Origin: Candidatus Dadabacteria bacterium
Lineage (GTDB): Bacteria > Desulfobacterota_D > UBA1144 > Nemesobacterales > Nemesobacteraceae
Length of the DNA stretch: 64,000 bases
Reading direction: 5' to 3'
Assembly (NCBI GenBank): GCA_951812945.1
Contig: CATOTB010000004.1
Coordinates: 1 to 64,000 of the forward strand
The notes beneath the pieces are model-generated. The model ran no database searches. It was not told the origin of the DNA and saw only the letters and a program-made list of their open reading frames with translations. Positions 1 through 8,952 of the stretch are shown here, piece by piece (position 1 is the stretch's first letter; the number at the start of each line of letters is the position of its first letter). The translations under genes were made by a program, and so were the position numbers.

Positions 1-626
1 ATTGCTTCTTTGTGATTCAGGATCATCTGGGCTTCCAATTGACCTTTTCCTTCGGCTTCTTTGCCGAAATTGATAAGCCGACCGGTTTCAAGTAGTGAAT
101 AGGTGTTACCTTCAAGACGGCTTGAACTCCATGATATGTCTATGAGCAGCCGGTTAAGAATTTGCTTCGCATGGGCACCCGCAGGTTGTTCCGCCGTGAC
201 TTGGGTGCCGATTTTCTTCAGATGTTCCCTTTCTTTTGAGGAAAGATAGAAACTTGTATTTGGAAGGTAGGAATCAAGAAAATTGCGGTCGTAACCTACT
301 TGCTTCCGCATTTCAAAGGGCTGACGAATATGGTTTCGAATTTCAATTGCATCTCCAGAGAATGACTCCCCGAGCTTGACTTCTGTTTTACGGATTTGTC
401 TATATAGACCTTTATCCGCGGAAACTTTGTACTTTACTCCGCGTTTCTGTCCCTCAGTAAGTAGGCGGCCCTCGTCCACAAGATATTTCAGACGGTACTG
501 GAGTGTGCGCCGAGGGATTTTCTCATCAAGTTTGTTCGCAATTTCACGGATACCAGTTCCGTTTGGGAACATAGACACGATAGCTTCAATAGCTTGAAAC
601 TTTTCTTCCGGTATTCTCTTTGCCAT
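1..626 (-). CDS. winged-helix/Fic-domain protein, 3' part outside window
   Basis: An uninterrupted frame of 208 codons begins with ATG at 626 (AGAAGAA just upstream) and runs off the left edge. Residues about 6-68 look like a winged helix-turn-helix (GIREIANKL, then RRTLQYRLKYLVDEGRL and a KYKVS wing). Residues 164-207 match the N-terminal Fic domain: SWSSSRLEGNTYS carries the class II inhibitory motif (S/T)xxxE(G/N) at S168, E172 and G173, followed by the EAQMILNHKEA helix typical of Fic proteins. Family members transfer AMP or related groups to protein hydroxyls, and the inhibitory Glu blocks productive ATP binding. The catalytic HPFxxGNxR motif lies beyond the window and cannot be confirmed. 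Six phased repeats sit directly upstream, so DNA binding by its own HTH domain and autoregulation are plausible inferences. Confidence 0.85.
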   Translation of the reverse strand, partial: MAKRIPEEKFQAIEAIVSMFPNGTGIREIANKLDEKIPRRTLQYRLKYLVDEGRLLTEGQKRGVKYKVSADKGLYRQIRKTEVKLGESFSGDAIEIRNHIRQPFEMRKQVGYDRNFLDSYLPNTSFYLSSKEREHLKKIGTQVTAEQPAGAHAKQILNRLLIDISWSSSRLEGNTYSLLETGRLINFGKEAEGKGQLEAQMILNHKEA

Positions 627-653
627 TTCTTCTCATGTATCGTAAATAAAAAT

Positions 654-772
654 ATGCGCAATTAAAGTAAGTTTTTACGCAATCAGATGGCATTTATGCG
701 CAACTAAAATGCTGTTATATGTAATTAAAGCATGTTTTTGCGCAATTATCAATATTTATGCGCAAATTAAAT
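654..772. repeat. six imperfect direct repeats at 21-bp spacing, likely operator array
   Basis: Six copies resembling TTATGCGCAATTAAAG occur on the + strand. The conserved GCAA-like core begins at 658, 679, 700, 721, 742 and 762, giving steps of 21, 21, 21, 21 and 20 bp, two helical turns each. Copies 1, 3, 5 and 6 are best conserved; copies 2 and 4 have decayed cores. The array begins 28 bp before the HTH-Fic start codon and lies between that gene and the divergent HIT gene, where a promoter would be. The phasing suggests cooperative binding of a regulator on one face of the DNA. Units are too short and too close for CRISPR. Confidence 0.75.
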
Positions 773-912
773 TGTTTTTGAGGGATGATCCTCTACTGAT
801 CTTGTTAGTCCAAAGCCATCTATTTTTTATAAATTCATTCATTCTATAGATTAAAAAACCCCCGGCGAAAGATTTTTTGACATCATAGAGGAGTTAATGG
901 ACAATCACAAAT

Positions 913-1254
913 ATGAGCACAATTTTCACACAGATAATAAACCGAGAAATTCCAGCCGACATAGTATACGAAGACGAGATCTGTCTGGCTTTCAGGGATA
1001 TAAACCCCCAAGCTCCCGTTCATGTCCTTCTGATACCGAAAAAGGAAATAGTCTCAATGGCGACTGCTGAGACCGAGGATCAGGCAATCCTGGGACATCT
1101 TATGGTTAAGGCTTCGGAGATAGCTTCAATGCTGGAGCTCAGCGAGAGCGGATACAGGCTTGTCGTGAACACGAACGAAGACGCGGGACAAAGCGTTTAT
1201 CACCTGCACATACATATTCTCGGCGGAAGGAAACTCACCTGGCCTCCCGGATAA
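913..1254 (+). CDS. HIT (histidine triad) family nucleotide hydrolase, HinT-like
   Basis: A 113-residue protein of the usual HINT length. Residues 1-30 carry the family signature FTQIINREIPADIVYEDE, and the catalytic histidine triad HLHIHI lies near residue 100. HINT proteins hydrolyse adenosine phosphoramidates and aminoacyl adenylates in the cytoplasm. The start is uncertain: ATG 913 gives the expected N-terminus but has a poor ribosome site. A better GAGGAG at 888-893 stands before an out-of-frame ATG at 897, and a stop codon (TAA 895-897) closes the HIT frame just upstream. The gene ends 48 bp before the end of the convergent ileS. Confidence 0.93.
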   Translation: MSTIFTQIINREIPADIVYEDEICLAFRDINPQAPVHVLLIPKKEIVSMATAETEDQAILGHLMVKASEIASMLELSESGYRLVVNTNEDAGQSVYHLHIHILGGRKLTWPPG

Positions 1255-1302
1255 TTCCATATCATTGAAACTGTTACGGATTTGTTTACGTGTGGAACCG
1301 GG

Positions 1303-4122
1303 CTAGAGCCCGAGCGCTGAGGCGTCCCTTTCGCTGAGGAATCTTCCGTTTGACCTTTTCTTTACGGTTTTTCCCCTCTTCCAGGACCGCTCGCACCTTG
1401 GTTCCCGGGAAAGGTCTATTAATTCCACGTGGATCTCGTCTCCTGCTGAGACTTCGAACCTGCTTACCCCGCAGAGGTCTTCAAGTTCCGATTCGAACTT
1501 CCTTATCTCGTCGTAAAGATCCTCTTTGACTGTTACGGTAAGGGCTACATCAAGGGGGTTGTTCATCCCGCCCTCCCCTCGCGCATCCTCAAGGGCTTTG
1601 AGGCATAGTTTCCTTAGATCCATAACATCATTCCAAGTTTTGTCGGCCTCAACCTTCTCAAAGCATGGGAATGTTTCAAGGTGTACGTTGGCGTCGTCGT
1701 CTTTTCTCAGGGATTTATAAGCTTCAAATGAAGTGTGGACCAGTACCGGAGCGAGAAACTTTATAATTCCTTCTGCCACTTGGTACATAACCGTCTGGGC
1801 GCGTCTTCTTTTCCTGCTGTTTTTGCTCTCGCAGTAAAGCCTGTCTTTTATGCACGCGAGGTAAACGGCACTCATCTCGTCGCAGCAAAAAGAGAAAATA
1901 AGGTCGCTTGCCTGTTTATAGCGAAAACCCGAGTATGCATCCGCGGTTTCGTTCGCGAATCTGGCAAACTCGCAATACGCCCAGTGGTCAATCGAATATC
2001 TATCCTCTTTTTCGAACTCGACACTGTCTTCCGCCGGGTCGAAATCACTTAAGTTTCCGAGCAGAAACCGTATGGTATTCCTTATTTTTCTGTATTCATC
2101 CGCTGCGACGTCGAAAAACTCCCAGTCAACCTTTATATCGTTTGAGTAGCTGAGCGAACTTACCCACCATCTGCATATATCCGCCCCGTATTTGCTCAGC
2201 ATATCTTCAACTTCAATCGCGTTGCCGCCGGATTTGCTCATTTTCCTGCCCCGGGCGTCCACCATGAACCCATGGGTAAAAAGCGCGCGGAAGGGAGGCT
2301 CTCCGGTCGCTCCCAAGGCTACAAGAAGCGAGGACTGAAACCATCCCCTGTGCTGATCCGACCCCTCAAGGTACATATCCGCCGGATATCCGAGATCCCT
2401 TGCGTTAAGGACGGAATTCCATGAAGAGCCCGACTCAAACCATACGTCAAAGACATCACCGCCCTTTAAAAGACCCTTTAAGTCCTCTTTTGATTCAAGC
2501 CAGGGCGGGGTTTCCGGGTCGTCTTGCGGATCGTAGCTATCAAGAAGTTCATGTGGTTCGGAGAAAAACCACACGTCAGAGCCTTTTTCTCTTATTTTTT
2601 CTGCAACGGCGAGAACCATTTTCACCGTCATGACCGCCCTTCCCTCTCCGTCCGTAAAATACGGAAGCGGAAGTCCCCATGATCTCTGTCTAGATATACA
2701 CCAGTCAGGTCTTGACTCAAGCATTCCGCCGAGGCGGCTTCTGCCCCAGTCGGGATAGAAATCAACATTTTTCCCGACAGCGTCAATGGCGATTTCTCTC
2801 AGTGTTTGTCCGGTCTCGCCAAACGGCTTGTCCATGTGTATGAACCACTGATCCGTTGCCCTGAATATGGTAGGCGTCTTGCTTCGCCAGTCATGAGGAT
2901 AGCTATGGACGTAGGGTTCTGAATGAAAGAGGTTTCCGGTGTCGGCAAGCCTCCGCGTTATTATTTCATTGCTCTCCCAGACCCCTTTTCCTCTTATCCA
3001 CTCAGGCACCGTATCGTCAAAAGTACCGTCTTCTCTAACGGGGCAGTAAATATCAAGTCCTTCCTGAAGACCGGTTCTGTAGTCCTCATCACCGTGACCA
3101 GGGGCCGTGTGGACACACCCGGTGCCGGTTGAGAAAGTCACGTAATCGGCCGTGACCAGAACTGATTTTCTGTCAATAAACGGGTGGATGCATGATACGC
3201 CATGTTCTGAGAATTCTTCTCCCGCACAGGAGCCAATTTTCTCGTAGTCTTCTCTTCCGGATTTACTGAAAACTTCTTCGCAAAGCGCCTCGCCAACAAT
3301 GAGATTCTTACCCTCTGGGGATCTGTATAAGCCGTATCTGCCCTTCGGCGCCACGGCAACGGCCAGATTCGCCGGAAGTGTCCAGGGCGTTGTGGTCCAT
3401 ATTATTAGGTATATTTTCTCTGCCTGCCCCGCGTTAAGGGACGGGGGCAGCAATGACGGGTCATCGATTTCAAACAGCACGTAGACGCTTTTATCCTCTC
3501 TTTCGTGGTATTCAAGTTCGGCTTCGGCAAGGGCGGTGCGGTTTTCGATTGACCAGTGGACAGGTTTCAGATCCCTGTAGACAAGTCCTTTTTCAAGCAG
3601 TTGCGAGAACGCTTCCAGCACCCCGGCTTCATAATCGGGGGTCATGGTCAGATAGGGTTTTTCGTAATCTCCAATTGTGCCGAGACGGATCATCTGCTTT
3701 GACTGCGTTTTTACGTATTTTCTCGCGTATTTGCTGCAGTTGCGCCTGATTGAGAGTGCCGGCATGGAAGCCGCGTCTTCTCCGAGTTCCTTTAAGACCT
3801 TGTGCTCTATCGGAAGACCGTGGCAATCCCAGCCAGGAACAAACTCCACGTTGAATCCTTCCATTATCTTTGATCTTACGACCAAGTCTTTCAGGACCTT
3901 ATTAAGCAGGTGCCCCAGATGAATGGGGCCGTTAGCGTAAGGGGGCCCATCGTGGAAAAGGAATTTTTCGCGATTGCGGTTCTTCTCGCGGATTTTTATG
4001 AAGAGGTTTTCCTTCTTCCAGGATTTCTGGATTATAGGCTCTTTCTGCTGCAGGTTGGCCTTCATCGGGAAATTGGTTCTGGGAAGGTTAAGGGTGTCTT
4101 TGTAGTTTATTTTTTCCTGCAT
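1303..4122 (-). CDS. ileS: isoleucyl-tRNA synthetase
   Basis: The 939-residue length matches bacterial type IleRS. The HIGH-type motif GPIHLGH lies near residue 67 and KMSKSGG near residue 630. Between them is the CP1 editing region with TTTPWTLPANLA, and the anticodon-binding helical domain follows. It charges tRNA-Ile and edits valine in the cytoplasm. The C-terminal zinc finger, which normally has four Cys as CxxC...CxxC, is degenerate: CERSWKR keeps one Cys, and the second pair reads LSERD. The frame stays open there, so this is not an obvious frameshift. The gene stands alone, convergent with the HIT gene. Confidence 0.97.
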   Translation of the reverse strand: MQEKINYKDTLNLPRTNFPMKANLQQKEPIIQKSWKKENLFIKIREKNRNREKFLFHDGPPYANGPIHLGHLLNKVLKDLVVRSKIMEGFNVEFVPGWDCHGLPIEHKVLKELGEDAASMPALSIRRNCSKYARKYVKTQSKQMIRLGTIGDYEKPYLTMTPDYEAGVLEAFSQLLEKGLVYRDLKPVHWSIENRTALAEAELEYHEREDKSVYVLFEIDDPSLLPPSLNAGQAEKIYLIIWTTTPWTLPANLAVAVAPKGRYGLYRSPEGKNLIVGEALCEEVFSKSGREDYEKIGSCAGEEFSEHGVSCIHPFIDRKSVLVTADYVTFSTGTGCVHTAPGHGDEDYRTGLQEGLDIYCPVREDGTFDDTVPEWIRGKGVWESNEIITRRLADTGNLFHSEPYVHSYPHDWRSKTPTIFRATDQWFIHMDKPFGETGQTLREIAIDAVGKNVDFYPDWGRSRLGGMLESRPDWCISRQRSWGLPLPYFTDGEGRAVMTVKMVLAVAEKIREKGSDVWFFSEPHELLDSYDPQDDPETPPWLESKEDLKGLLKGGDVFDVWFESGSSWNSVLNARDLGYPADMYLEGSDQHRGWFQSSLLVALGATGEPPFRALFTHGFMVDARGRKMSKSGGNAIEVEDMLSKYGADICRWWVSSLSYSNDIKVDWEFFDVAADEYRKIRNTIRFLLGNLSDFDPAEDSVEFEKEDRYSIDHWAYCEFARFANETADAYSGFRYKQASDLIFSFCCDEMSAVYLACIKDRLYCESKNSRKRRRAQTVMYQVAEGIIKFLAPVLVHTSFEAYKSLRKDDDANVHLETFPCFEKVEADKTWNDVMDLRKLCLKALEDARGEGGMNNPLDVALTVTVKEDLYDEIRKFESELEDLCGVSRFEVSAGDEIHVELIDLSREPRCERSWKRGKTVKKRSNGRFLSERDASALGL

Positions 4123-4202
4123 TTTTATTTGACTGAAGTGTTTGCGTCTGCGCTGCGGTTCGGGAATTCGGGATTTTCGGTCAACTCTTCTTGCTTCGAT
4201 TA

Positions 4203-4538
4203 TCAGACGTCATCGAAAAAAGATTCGAATTCTTCAAGCAGAGCATTTGAAAACTCCACCCACTCTTCCCATTCGTCCATGTAGTCTCTTGATTCATCAA
4301 CTTTTTTCTTGACGATTATCCCGTTGTTGAATTTTTCCACAAGAAAATACCCGACTTTTTGGAGTTTTTTTTCAAGTATTGAGGAATACTTGTGGAGGAT
4401 GAGTATTTTTTCCTCTTCGGCCTCTCTGTATTCTGCAATGAAATAGCCGTTATTCTGGGGTGAAGGCATATCCATTGTTACATGCTTGAACATAGTTGGA
4501 TTTATATTCTCAGCCTTCATTGATATATAGAGTTCCAT
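4203..4538 (-). CDS. small hypothetical protein, acidic C-terminus
   Basis: I do not recognise this family. The best start is ATG 4538, preceded by GGAG at a spacing of six bases, giving 111 residues; a longer frame to 4568 adds ten residues without a ribosome site. The product is soluble with no signal peptide. Its middle part (residues 40-85) alternates strand- and helix-like segments, and the last 30 residues are rich in Glu, Asp and aromatics (EEWVEFSNALLEEFESFFDDV). It lies 80 bp upstream of ileS on the same strand and may be co-transcribed with it. Function unknown. Confidence 0.6.
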   Translation of the reverse strand: MELYISMKAENINPTMFKHVTMDMPSPQNNGYFIAEYREAEEEKILILHKYSSILEKKLQKVGYFLVEKFNNGIIVKKKVDESRDYMDEWEEWVEFSNALLEEFESFFDDV

Positions 4539-4792
4539 TCTTATCTCCGCCAAAGGGAAATTGTACAATATTTTTCGAATAATTTCTTGGGATCCGAGTC
4601 TATGCTTGTTAATGGGGGATTCGGGTTCATGGGAAAGTCATAACTAAGTCTAAAATTTGCTTGCCCTATACGCGTATTTTTGGTTTATTCTATTTAGTTT
4701 AGTATCGTAGAGATTTTAAAGACAATCTTAAAAACAGAAACCGCCGGGACTGGTCTCTCCGTGGTTTAATCTCAGATTTTTGGGAGAAGAAC

Positions 4793-5473
4793 ATGGACAG
4801 TAAAAGTAATTTAAATACATCAGAGAGAATCTTACGCCTGCTTGAAAGTTACAGGATGTTCAACTTCATGTGCGCATTATTGATTCTGCTGATTCTTACG
4901 GCCGCTTTGGAAGGCTATCACTACGCGCATTCGTTGCTGAGCACTTTTGGCATGGTTGTATTTGCCGCTGGCGGTTACGCGGCGTGTACAAGCAGAAAAT
5001 CATTAAAGATACTGCTGGCCCTCGCCGTACCGTGGCTACTTTGCGAATGGTTTTTTCCGCAGAGCATGCTTGTTTATCTGAGTTTCTTTTTCTTTTTTTA
5101 TTTGATTATCCTTCTGGTCAGGATGGTCATTAACTCAGATGAAATAACGTCAAACACTCTGTACGGGGCAGTCTGCATTTATCTTCTACTCGGACTTATG
5201 TGGGCTACATTATATGGATTTATCAGCGAAATTTTTCCCGGGTCCATTTTCTCGGGCATGCTCCCGGACGCATACCACCACCACAAGGAGATAAATGAAT
5301 TCATTTACTTCAGCTATACGACGTTAACGACCTTGGGATATGGAGATATAACGTCTGTAACTCCTGTGGGAAGACTAATAGCTGTTTTTGAGGCAATGAC
5401 CGGGCAGCTTTTCCTCGCGTTCCTTGTCGCGAGGCTTATATGCGTTTATTCATTAAAGTATATAAATAAGTAA
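4793..5473 (+). CDS. K+ channel-like membrane protein (Ion_trans_2 pore)
   Basis: A 226-residue membrane protein with a GGGAGAAG ribosome site before ATG 4793. About four hydrophobic segments (residues 25-45, 48-65, 70-88 and 90-115) precede a classical pore module: a helix at 122-145, the selectivity filter TTLTTLGYGD near 180-190, and a final helix at 200-222. The TxGYGD filter is the hallmark of potassium channels. There is no RCK/TrkA domain and no charged S4 voltage sensor, so gating is unknown. It stands alone between ileS and the envelope cluster. Confidence 0.85.
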   Translation: MDSKSNLNTSERILRLLESYRMFNFMCALLILLILTAALEGYHYAHSLLSTFGMVVFAAGGYAACTSRKSLKILLALAVPWLLCEWFFPQSMLVYLSFFFFFYLIILLVRMVINSDEITSNTLYGAVCIYLLLGLMWATLYGFISEIFPGSIFSGMLPDAYHHHKEINEFIYFSYTTLTTLGYGDITSVTPVGRLIAVFEAMTGQLFLAFLVARLICVYSLKYINK

Positions 5474-5541
5474 TTAATAAATCTCCTGTTCACTCAGATG
5501 CTTGAGGCGTTATGAGGGGTGGTTAATAACTATGGCGACAC

Positions 5542-6897
5542 TTAATTTCGGCGACTCGGAGCTGCGCCGTCAAGGTTTGGAGATCTCCGGTACCGAAACA
5601 GGTCGTAGCCCAGAGCCAGCAGAATCAAGAGAAATTCCAACGGCCGTAACCACATTGCCTGCTGGTACGGTTGCATGGTGTATTCATTTAGGTTAAGTCC
5701 CGTAACGTAGCTGATCAGAACCGCAAGCGAAGCCGTCCACGCCCAGGTGCTCGGAAATATCGCCGCAAAAGGCAGAAGCCAAAGCAAGTACCACGGATTA
5801 ATAACCGGCGACACTAAGAGCAGCATTCCGTAAAGCCAGTCGCCCCGCGGTATGCCGGTTGCGCCACTTTTACGGTAACGCACGCTGTAGAATATCCAGA
5901 AGGCAGCAAATGCCAGACCGAGTATCAGTTTGCTCTCAAAGGCTCCCAATGTGGTTGTAAGCAGGCCAAATAACGCCGAATTGAACTCCCACTCCCTTGC
6001 GAACACTTCAAGTGACTCCATATCCGTGCCCCCGTTCAGTACAAAGGGTGCGTACAATGCCAAAACCACGGCTACGGATAGAACCCAGTACCTAATCCGG
6101 GCACGAAGCAATATCAGCGGTACCAGCACCAGCGCAAACACTTTGGCACCCATTGCCAGACCCAAGCATACGGCGGTGCTTCGCCATCGATGGTTTCTGG
6201 CAAGCACGATTGCCGCTAAGAGCAGACAGACACCGACCCCGTCGGGGTGCGCGGTGAAGGCAATCTCCTTTATGACTAGCGGACACCACGCGTAGAGCAT
6301 GACGTTTCTAGCAGGTGCCAGACGCAGAAGCAGTGCTACGGTTGCTAGATCAACGACAATCAGAATTGATTGCAGCGCTGCGACACTACCGGGATACAGC
6401 CAGTAACCGAACAGAAAGACAAACTGAGTAGTCGGGGCGTAGATGGTCGGCAATTCGGGGTTGTTAATACGGTCAAGCACCCCGTGAAAAACTACCGGAA
6501 CTCCGGAGTCAACAAAAAATGCTTCCGGTGCAACGCCGTAAGGCGTTCCGGTTGTCGCAAAACGGTAGCCGTCCCAAAGGTATCTATAGAAATCATCCTC
6601 GAAAAAGGGACCGCCGATCAGGCCGCAAATCCTGAACACCGCCGCCCAGAGGAGGATGCGACCAAGCGGGAACCGCTCTCCGCTTCGGGAAATATAGAGG
6701 TAGAGAGCGAATACCGGAAGGCCGGTCCATGCAACCAAAAGAAAGAACAAAGGCAGCTCGGGCTCTCCGGGCTGGCGGGCAAGGAATGCCAGGGCGCCGT
6801 AACCCAACGCGCACCAAAGTCCTACTATGTCCACCCATCGCTGCACTGTGGTACCGGACTGCCCGCGCACACTTAGCGTGGATGTCATCTCAGACAT
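5542..6897 (-). CDS. polytopic membrane glycosyltransferase (GT87/mannosyltransferase-like)
   Basis: A 451-residue protein with roughly ten to twelve hydrophobic helices. The first large periplasmic loop has an acidic motif EDDFYRYLWDG near residue 100, typical of the GT-C fold membrane mannosyltransferases that use polyprenyl-phosphate sugars, and FTAHPDGVG follows later. It probably adds a sugar to a lipid or glycan on the outer face of the inner membrane; the substrate is unknown. It is divergent from the DUF547 gene at 7117 across a 219-bp intergenic region. Family assignment is by overall pattern and is less certain than the fold class. Confidence 0.7.
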   Translation of the reverse strand: MSEMTSTLSVRGQSGTTVQRWVDIVGLWCALGYGALAFLARQPGEPELPLFFLLVAWTGLPVFALYLYISRSGERFPLGRILLWAAVFRICGLIGGPFFEDDFYRYLWDGYRFATTGTPYGVAPEAFFVDSGVPVVFHGVLDRINNPELPTIYAPTTQFVFLFGYWLYPGSVAALQSILIVVDLATVALLLRLAPARNVMLYAWCPLVIKEIAFTAHPDGVGVCLLLAAIVLARNHRWRSTAVCLGLAMGAKVFALVLVPLILLRARIRYWVLSVAVVLALYAPFVLNGGTDMESLEVFAREWEFNSALFGLLTTTLGAFESKLILGLAFAAFWIFYSVRYRKSGATGIPRGDWLYGMLLLVSPVINPWYLLWLLPFAAIFPSTWAWTASLAVLISYVTGLNLNEYTMQPYQQAMWLRPLEFLLILLALGYDLFRYRRSPNLDGAAPSRRN

Positions 6898-7116
6898 AAA
6901 AGAGTTACCAGAGCGGGTTTTGAGCTAGAAGTAAACAGGTGTTCCTCCAAGAGCGTACAGAACACAGAGAATATTGGGCCCGAAAGAGCGAAACGACTTG
7001 GTTTTAAAGCGGTGAAGTTGTAACCTGCTATAGTGTAAGAATTTATAACACGGGCAACGGCTTTTTTCCATATCTGTTGTGGTGAACGCACCGCCGCAGA
7101 ATATACCTGTAATACG

Positions 7117-8001
7117 ATGAGAAAAATCATGAGTACGGTTCGCAATGGAACCAGATACGGAATGCGGGCGGGCTTTGTTGCCGTAATTATGATTGCCGCA
7201 GTACTGTTCGTCGGCAACTCAGATGCTAGGTCCGCCAAATTGAAACCGATTTCGTTTTGGGAAACCAGCGATGAAACCAGTGTAAGGCAGGTTGATCACA
7301 GTGCCTGGCAAGATATCCTGACAGCTTATCTGCGTACCCACAGTTCCGGTATTAACAAGTTTGACTACGCTGCGCTTAAGGCAAACGCAAAGGACACCTC
7401 AAAGCTGGTCAAGTACTTAAACTACTTGCAGGAACTCGACCCCAGAACTTATTCCCGGGCTGAGCAGAAAGCTTACTGGATCAATCTCTATAACGCCCTG
7501 ACGGTGAAGGTGGTAGTGGACGCCTTCCCGGTTGATTCCATACGCGACATATGCAGAAACCGTGCTCCGGGTTCGGAATGCTCAGGTCCTTGGAATGAAG
7601 TCCATGCCAGGGTGGCCGGTCAGGATCTGACTCTGGATAATATTGAGAATGATATCCTTCGCCCTATCTGGAAGGATAACCTTATTCACTACGGTTTGAG
7701 TTGCGCCAGTTACGGTTGCCCTGATCTTTACGGGACAGCATTTACGGCCAAAAACACCGAGACACTGCTCGATATCGGTGCACGCAAGTACGTAAACAAC
7801 AGCCGGGGGGTAGATTTCATGGAGGATGATTTTATCATCATTTCCAGTATCTACGATTGGTACGTGGAGGACTTCGGCAATAACAAGCAAGGCGTTATAA
7901 AACACCTTGCTCGTTACGCCGATGAAAAACTTGCAGAACGCCTTAAGAGCTTCAACGGAGCGGTGGATTACGAATACGACTGGAGCCTTAACTGCCCCTG
8001 A
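7117..8001 (+). CDS. DUF547 family exported protein
   Basis: A 294-residue protein. Residues 14-36 form a signal peptide or anchor (FVAVIMIAAVLFVG, then SDARSAK). The body has the DUF547 signature: QKAYWINLYNALTVKVVV at about 124-141, LTLDNIENDILR, and HYGLSCASYGCPDL near 195. The function of DUF547 is not established; conserved His and Cys residues suggest a catalytic or metal role. ATG 7117 is used, with ATG 7129 as an equally possible start. Divergent from the membrane glycosyltransferase and convergent with the barrel gene, it looks like part of one envelope-related group. Confidence 0.85.
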   Translation: MRKIMSTVRNGTRYGMRAGFVAVIMIAAVLFVGNSDARSAKLKPISFWETSDETSVRQVDHSAWQDILTAYLRTHSSGINKFDYAALKANAKDTSKLVKYLNYLQELDPRTYSRAEQKAYWINLYNALTVKVVVDAFPVDSIRDICRNRAPGSECSGPWNEVHARVAGQDLTLDNIENDILRPIWKDNLIHYGLSCASYGCPDLYGTAFTAKNTETLLDIGARKYVNNSRGVDFMEDDFIIISSIYDWYVEDFGNNKQGVIKHLARYADEKLAERLKSFNGAVDYEYDWSLNCP

Positions 8002-8056
8002 TCCACGACTCTCTAGTTTCCGGACTCAGAGGAATGAAGATAAATCTGAGACTTTT

Positions 8057-8911
8057 CTAGAACGAGTACCCGAGAGATACGCTGAAGATATCAGACGCCG
8101 CGGTATTGCGACCGTCAATAACTCTTCCATACGAAGCTCCTAAACCTAGCTGCTCCGACAAGGCCAAGCTCAACGCGGGACCAACCACATGGATATCTTC
8201 CTCAGTTTCAGGAAAACGGTCGGGTGAAAAACCGGGACCGCCGACATCCAGTCCAGATTCTGCGTTTGTGAACCCATAGTTTACACTTACCCCAAGTCTG
8301 TCCATGAGCAATATGCCACCGGACAAGTTCAAGAACATATTGTTCGGAATGTCATCGCGGTAGCGATAACCTACTTCACCTGACAGAGCTATCCGGTCAG
8401 TAATATATTTGCCTATTATCCCGGATACTTCGAAACCATCCGCACCGTCACCGATCGAGTTGATATAACCGGTGTCATAACTTCCGGCTTTTGTCCCCCC
8501 GAGGCGAAGAGCGATGCTTGGCCCCGAGCTCTCCACTTCGTCTACGATACGCCAGGTTACCCCTAGGGTGATGTCGGACAAGCCGTCTTCCTCTTCTTCC
8601 TTTGCAGGTATCATGTCCCCGGTGATAAAAGCACCTCTGGCCAAACCTGCTTGGAAGTCTACCGCGACGGAATCCGAAATCCCGTACTTTCCATTAACCC
8701 AGACTGTATGCTGAGTGAGGTCTTCTCCGGCAGGGGTATCTCCCTTTACGGATCCTTTATAGAATTCGTCGGCGTTCTGCCACACGTAAGATAGAGTGAC
8801 GGACCCCTCTCCGGGCGCAGGAAGCCATGCAGAACCGCTTGCAAACGCGGACGACCCGTGGCTAAAAGCAAATGCAACCGCAGCAACGGCAATCAAATAA
8901 AATCTTTTCAT
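8057..8911 (-). CDS. outer-membrane beta-barrel protein
   Basis: Start ATG 8911 is chosen over 8935 because GGAG stands ten bases upstream of it, giving 284 residues. A signal peptide (MKRFYLIAVAAVAFAFSHGSSAFA) precedes alternating amphipathic strands such as GSVTLSYVWQNADEF and IALSGEVGYRYRDDI. The chain ends in VSLGYSF, the terminal-Phe signal for barrel assembly by the BAM complex. The pattern resembles MetA-pathway or transporter-like small barrels; the transported substrate is unknown. The same 3' end recurs as a relic at 9447-9491. The neighbouring secreted Cys protein lies 41 bp upstream on the same strand. Confidence 0.8.
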   Translation of the reverse strand: MKRFYLIAVAAVAFAFSHGSSAFASGSAWLPAPGEGSVTLSYVWQNADEFYKGSVKGDTPAGEDLTQHTVWVNGKYGISDSVAVDFQAGLARGAFITGDMIPAKEEEEDGLSDITLGVTWRIVDEVESSGPSIALRLGGTKAGSYDTGYINSIGDGADGFEVSGIIGKYITDRIALSGEVGYRYRDDIPNNMFLNLSGGILLMDRLGVSVNYGFTNAESGLDVGGPGFSPDRFPETEEDIHVVGPALSLALSEQLGLGASYGRVIDGRNTAASDIFSVSLGYSF

Positions 8912-8952
8912 AGTTAGTCTCCTCTCTTTTTTCATTTAAAAAATCGACACCG

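Noticed and set aside
654-772. CRISPR array
   Set aside because: Units of about 16 bp at 21-bp spacing leave no room for spacers, and the copies are imperfect; an operator array fits better.
897-912. ATG 897 with a good ribosome site as the HIT gene start
   Set aside because: Out of frame with the HIT protein, and the conserved N-terminus is fully given from ATG 913.
1295-1312. Hairpin GGGC-TAGA-GCCC between the HIT gene and ileS as a terminator
   Set aside because: Stem of only five base pairs, overlapping the ileS stop, with no T-run on either strand.
3677-4284. Long + strand frames opposite ileS (81 and 124 codons)
   Set aside because: They are antisense shadows of a well-conserved synthetase and show no domain of their own.
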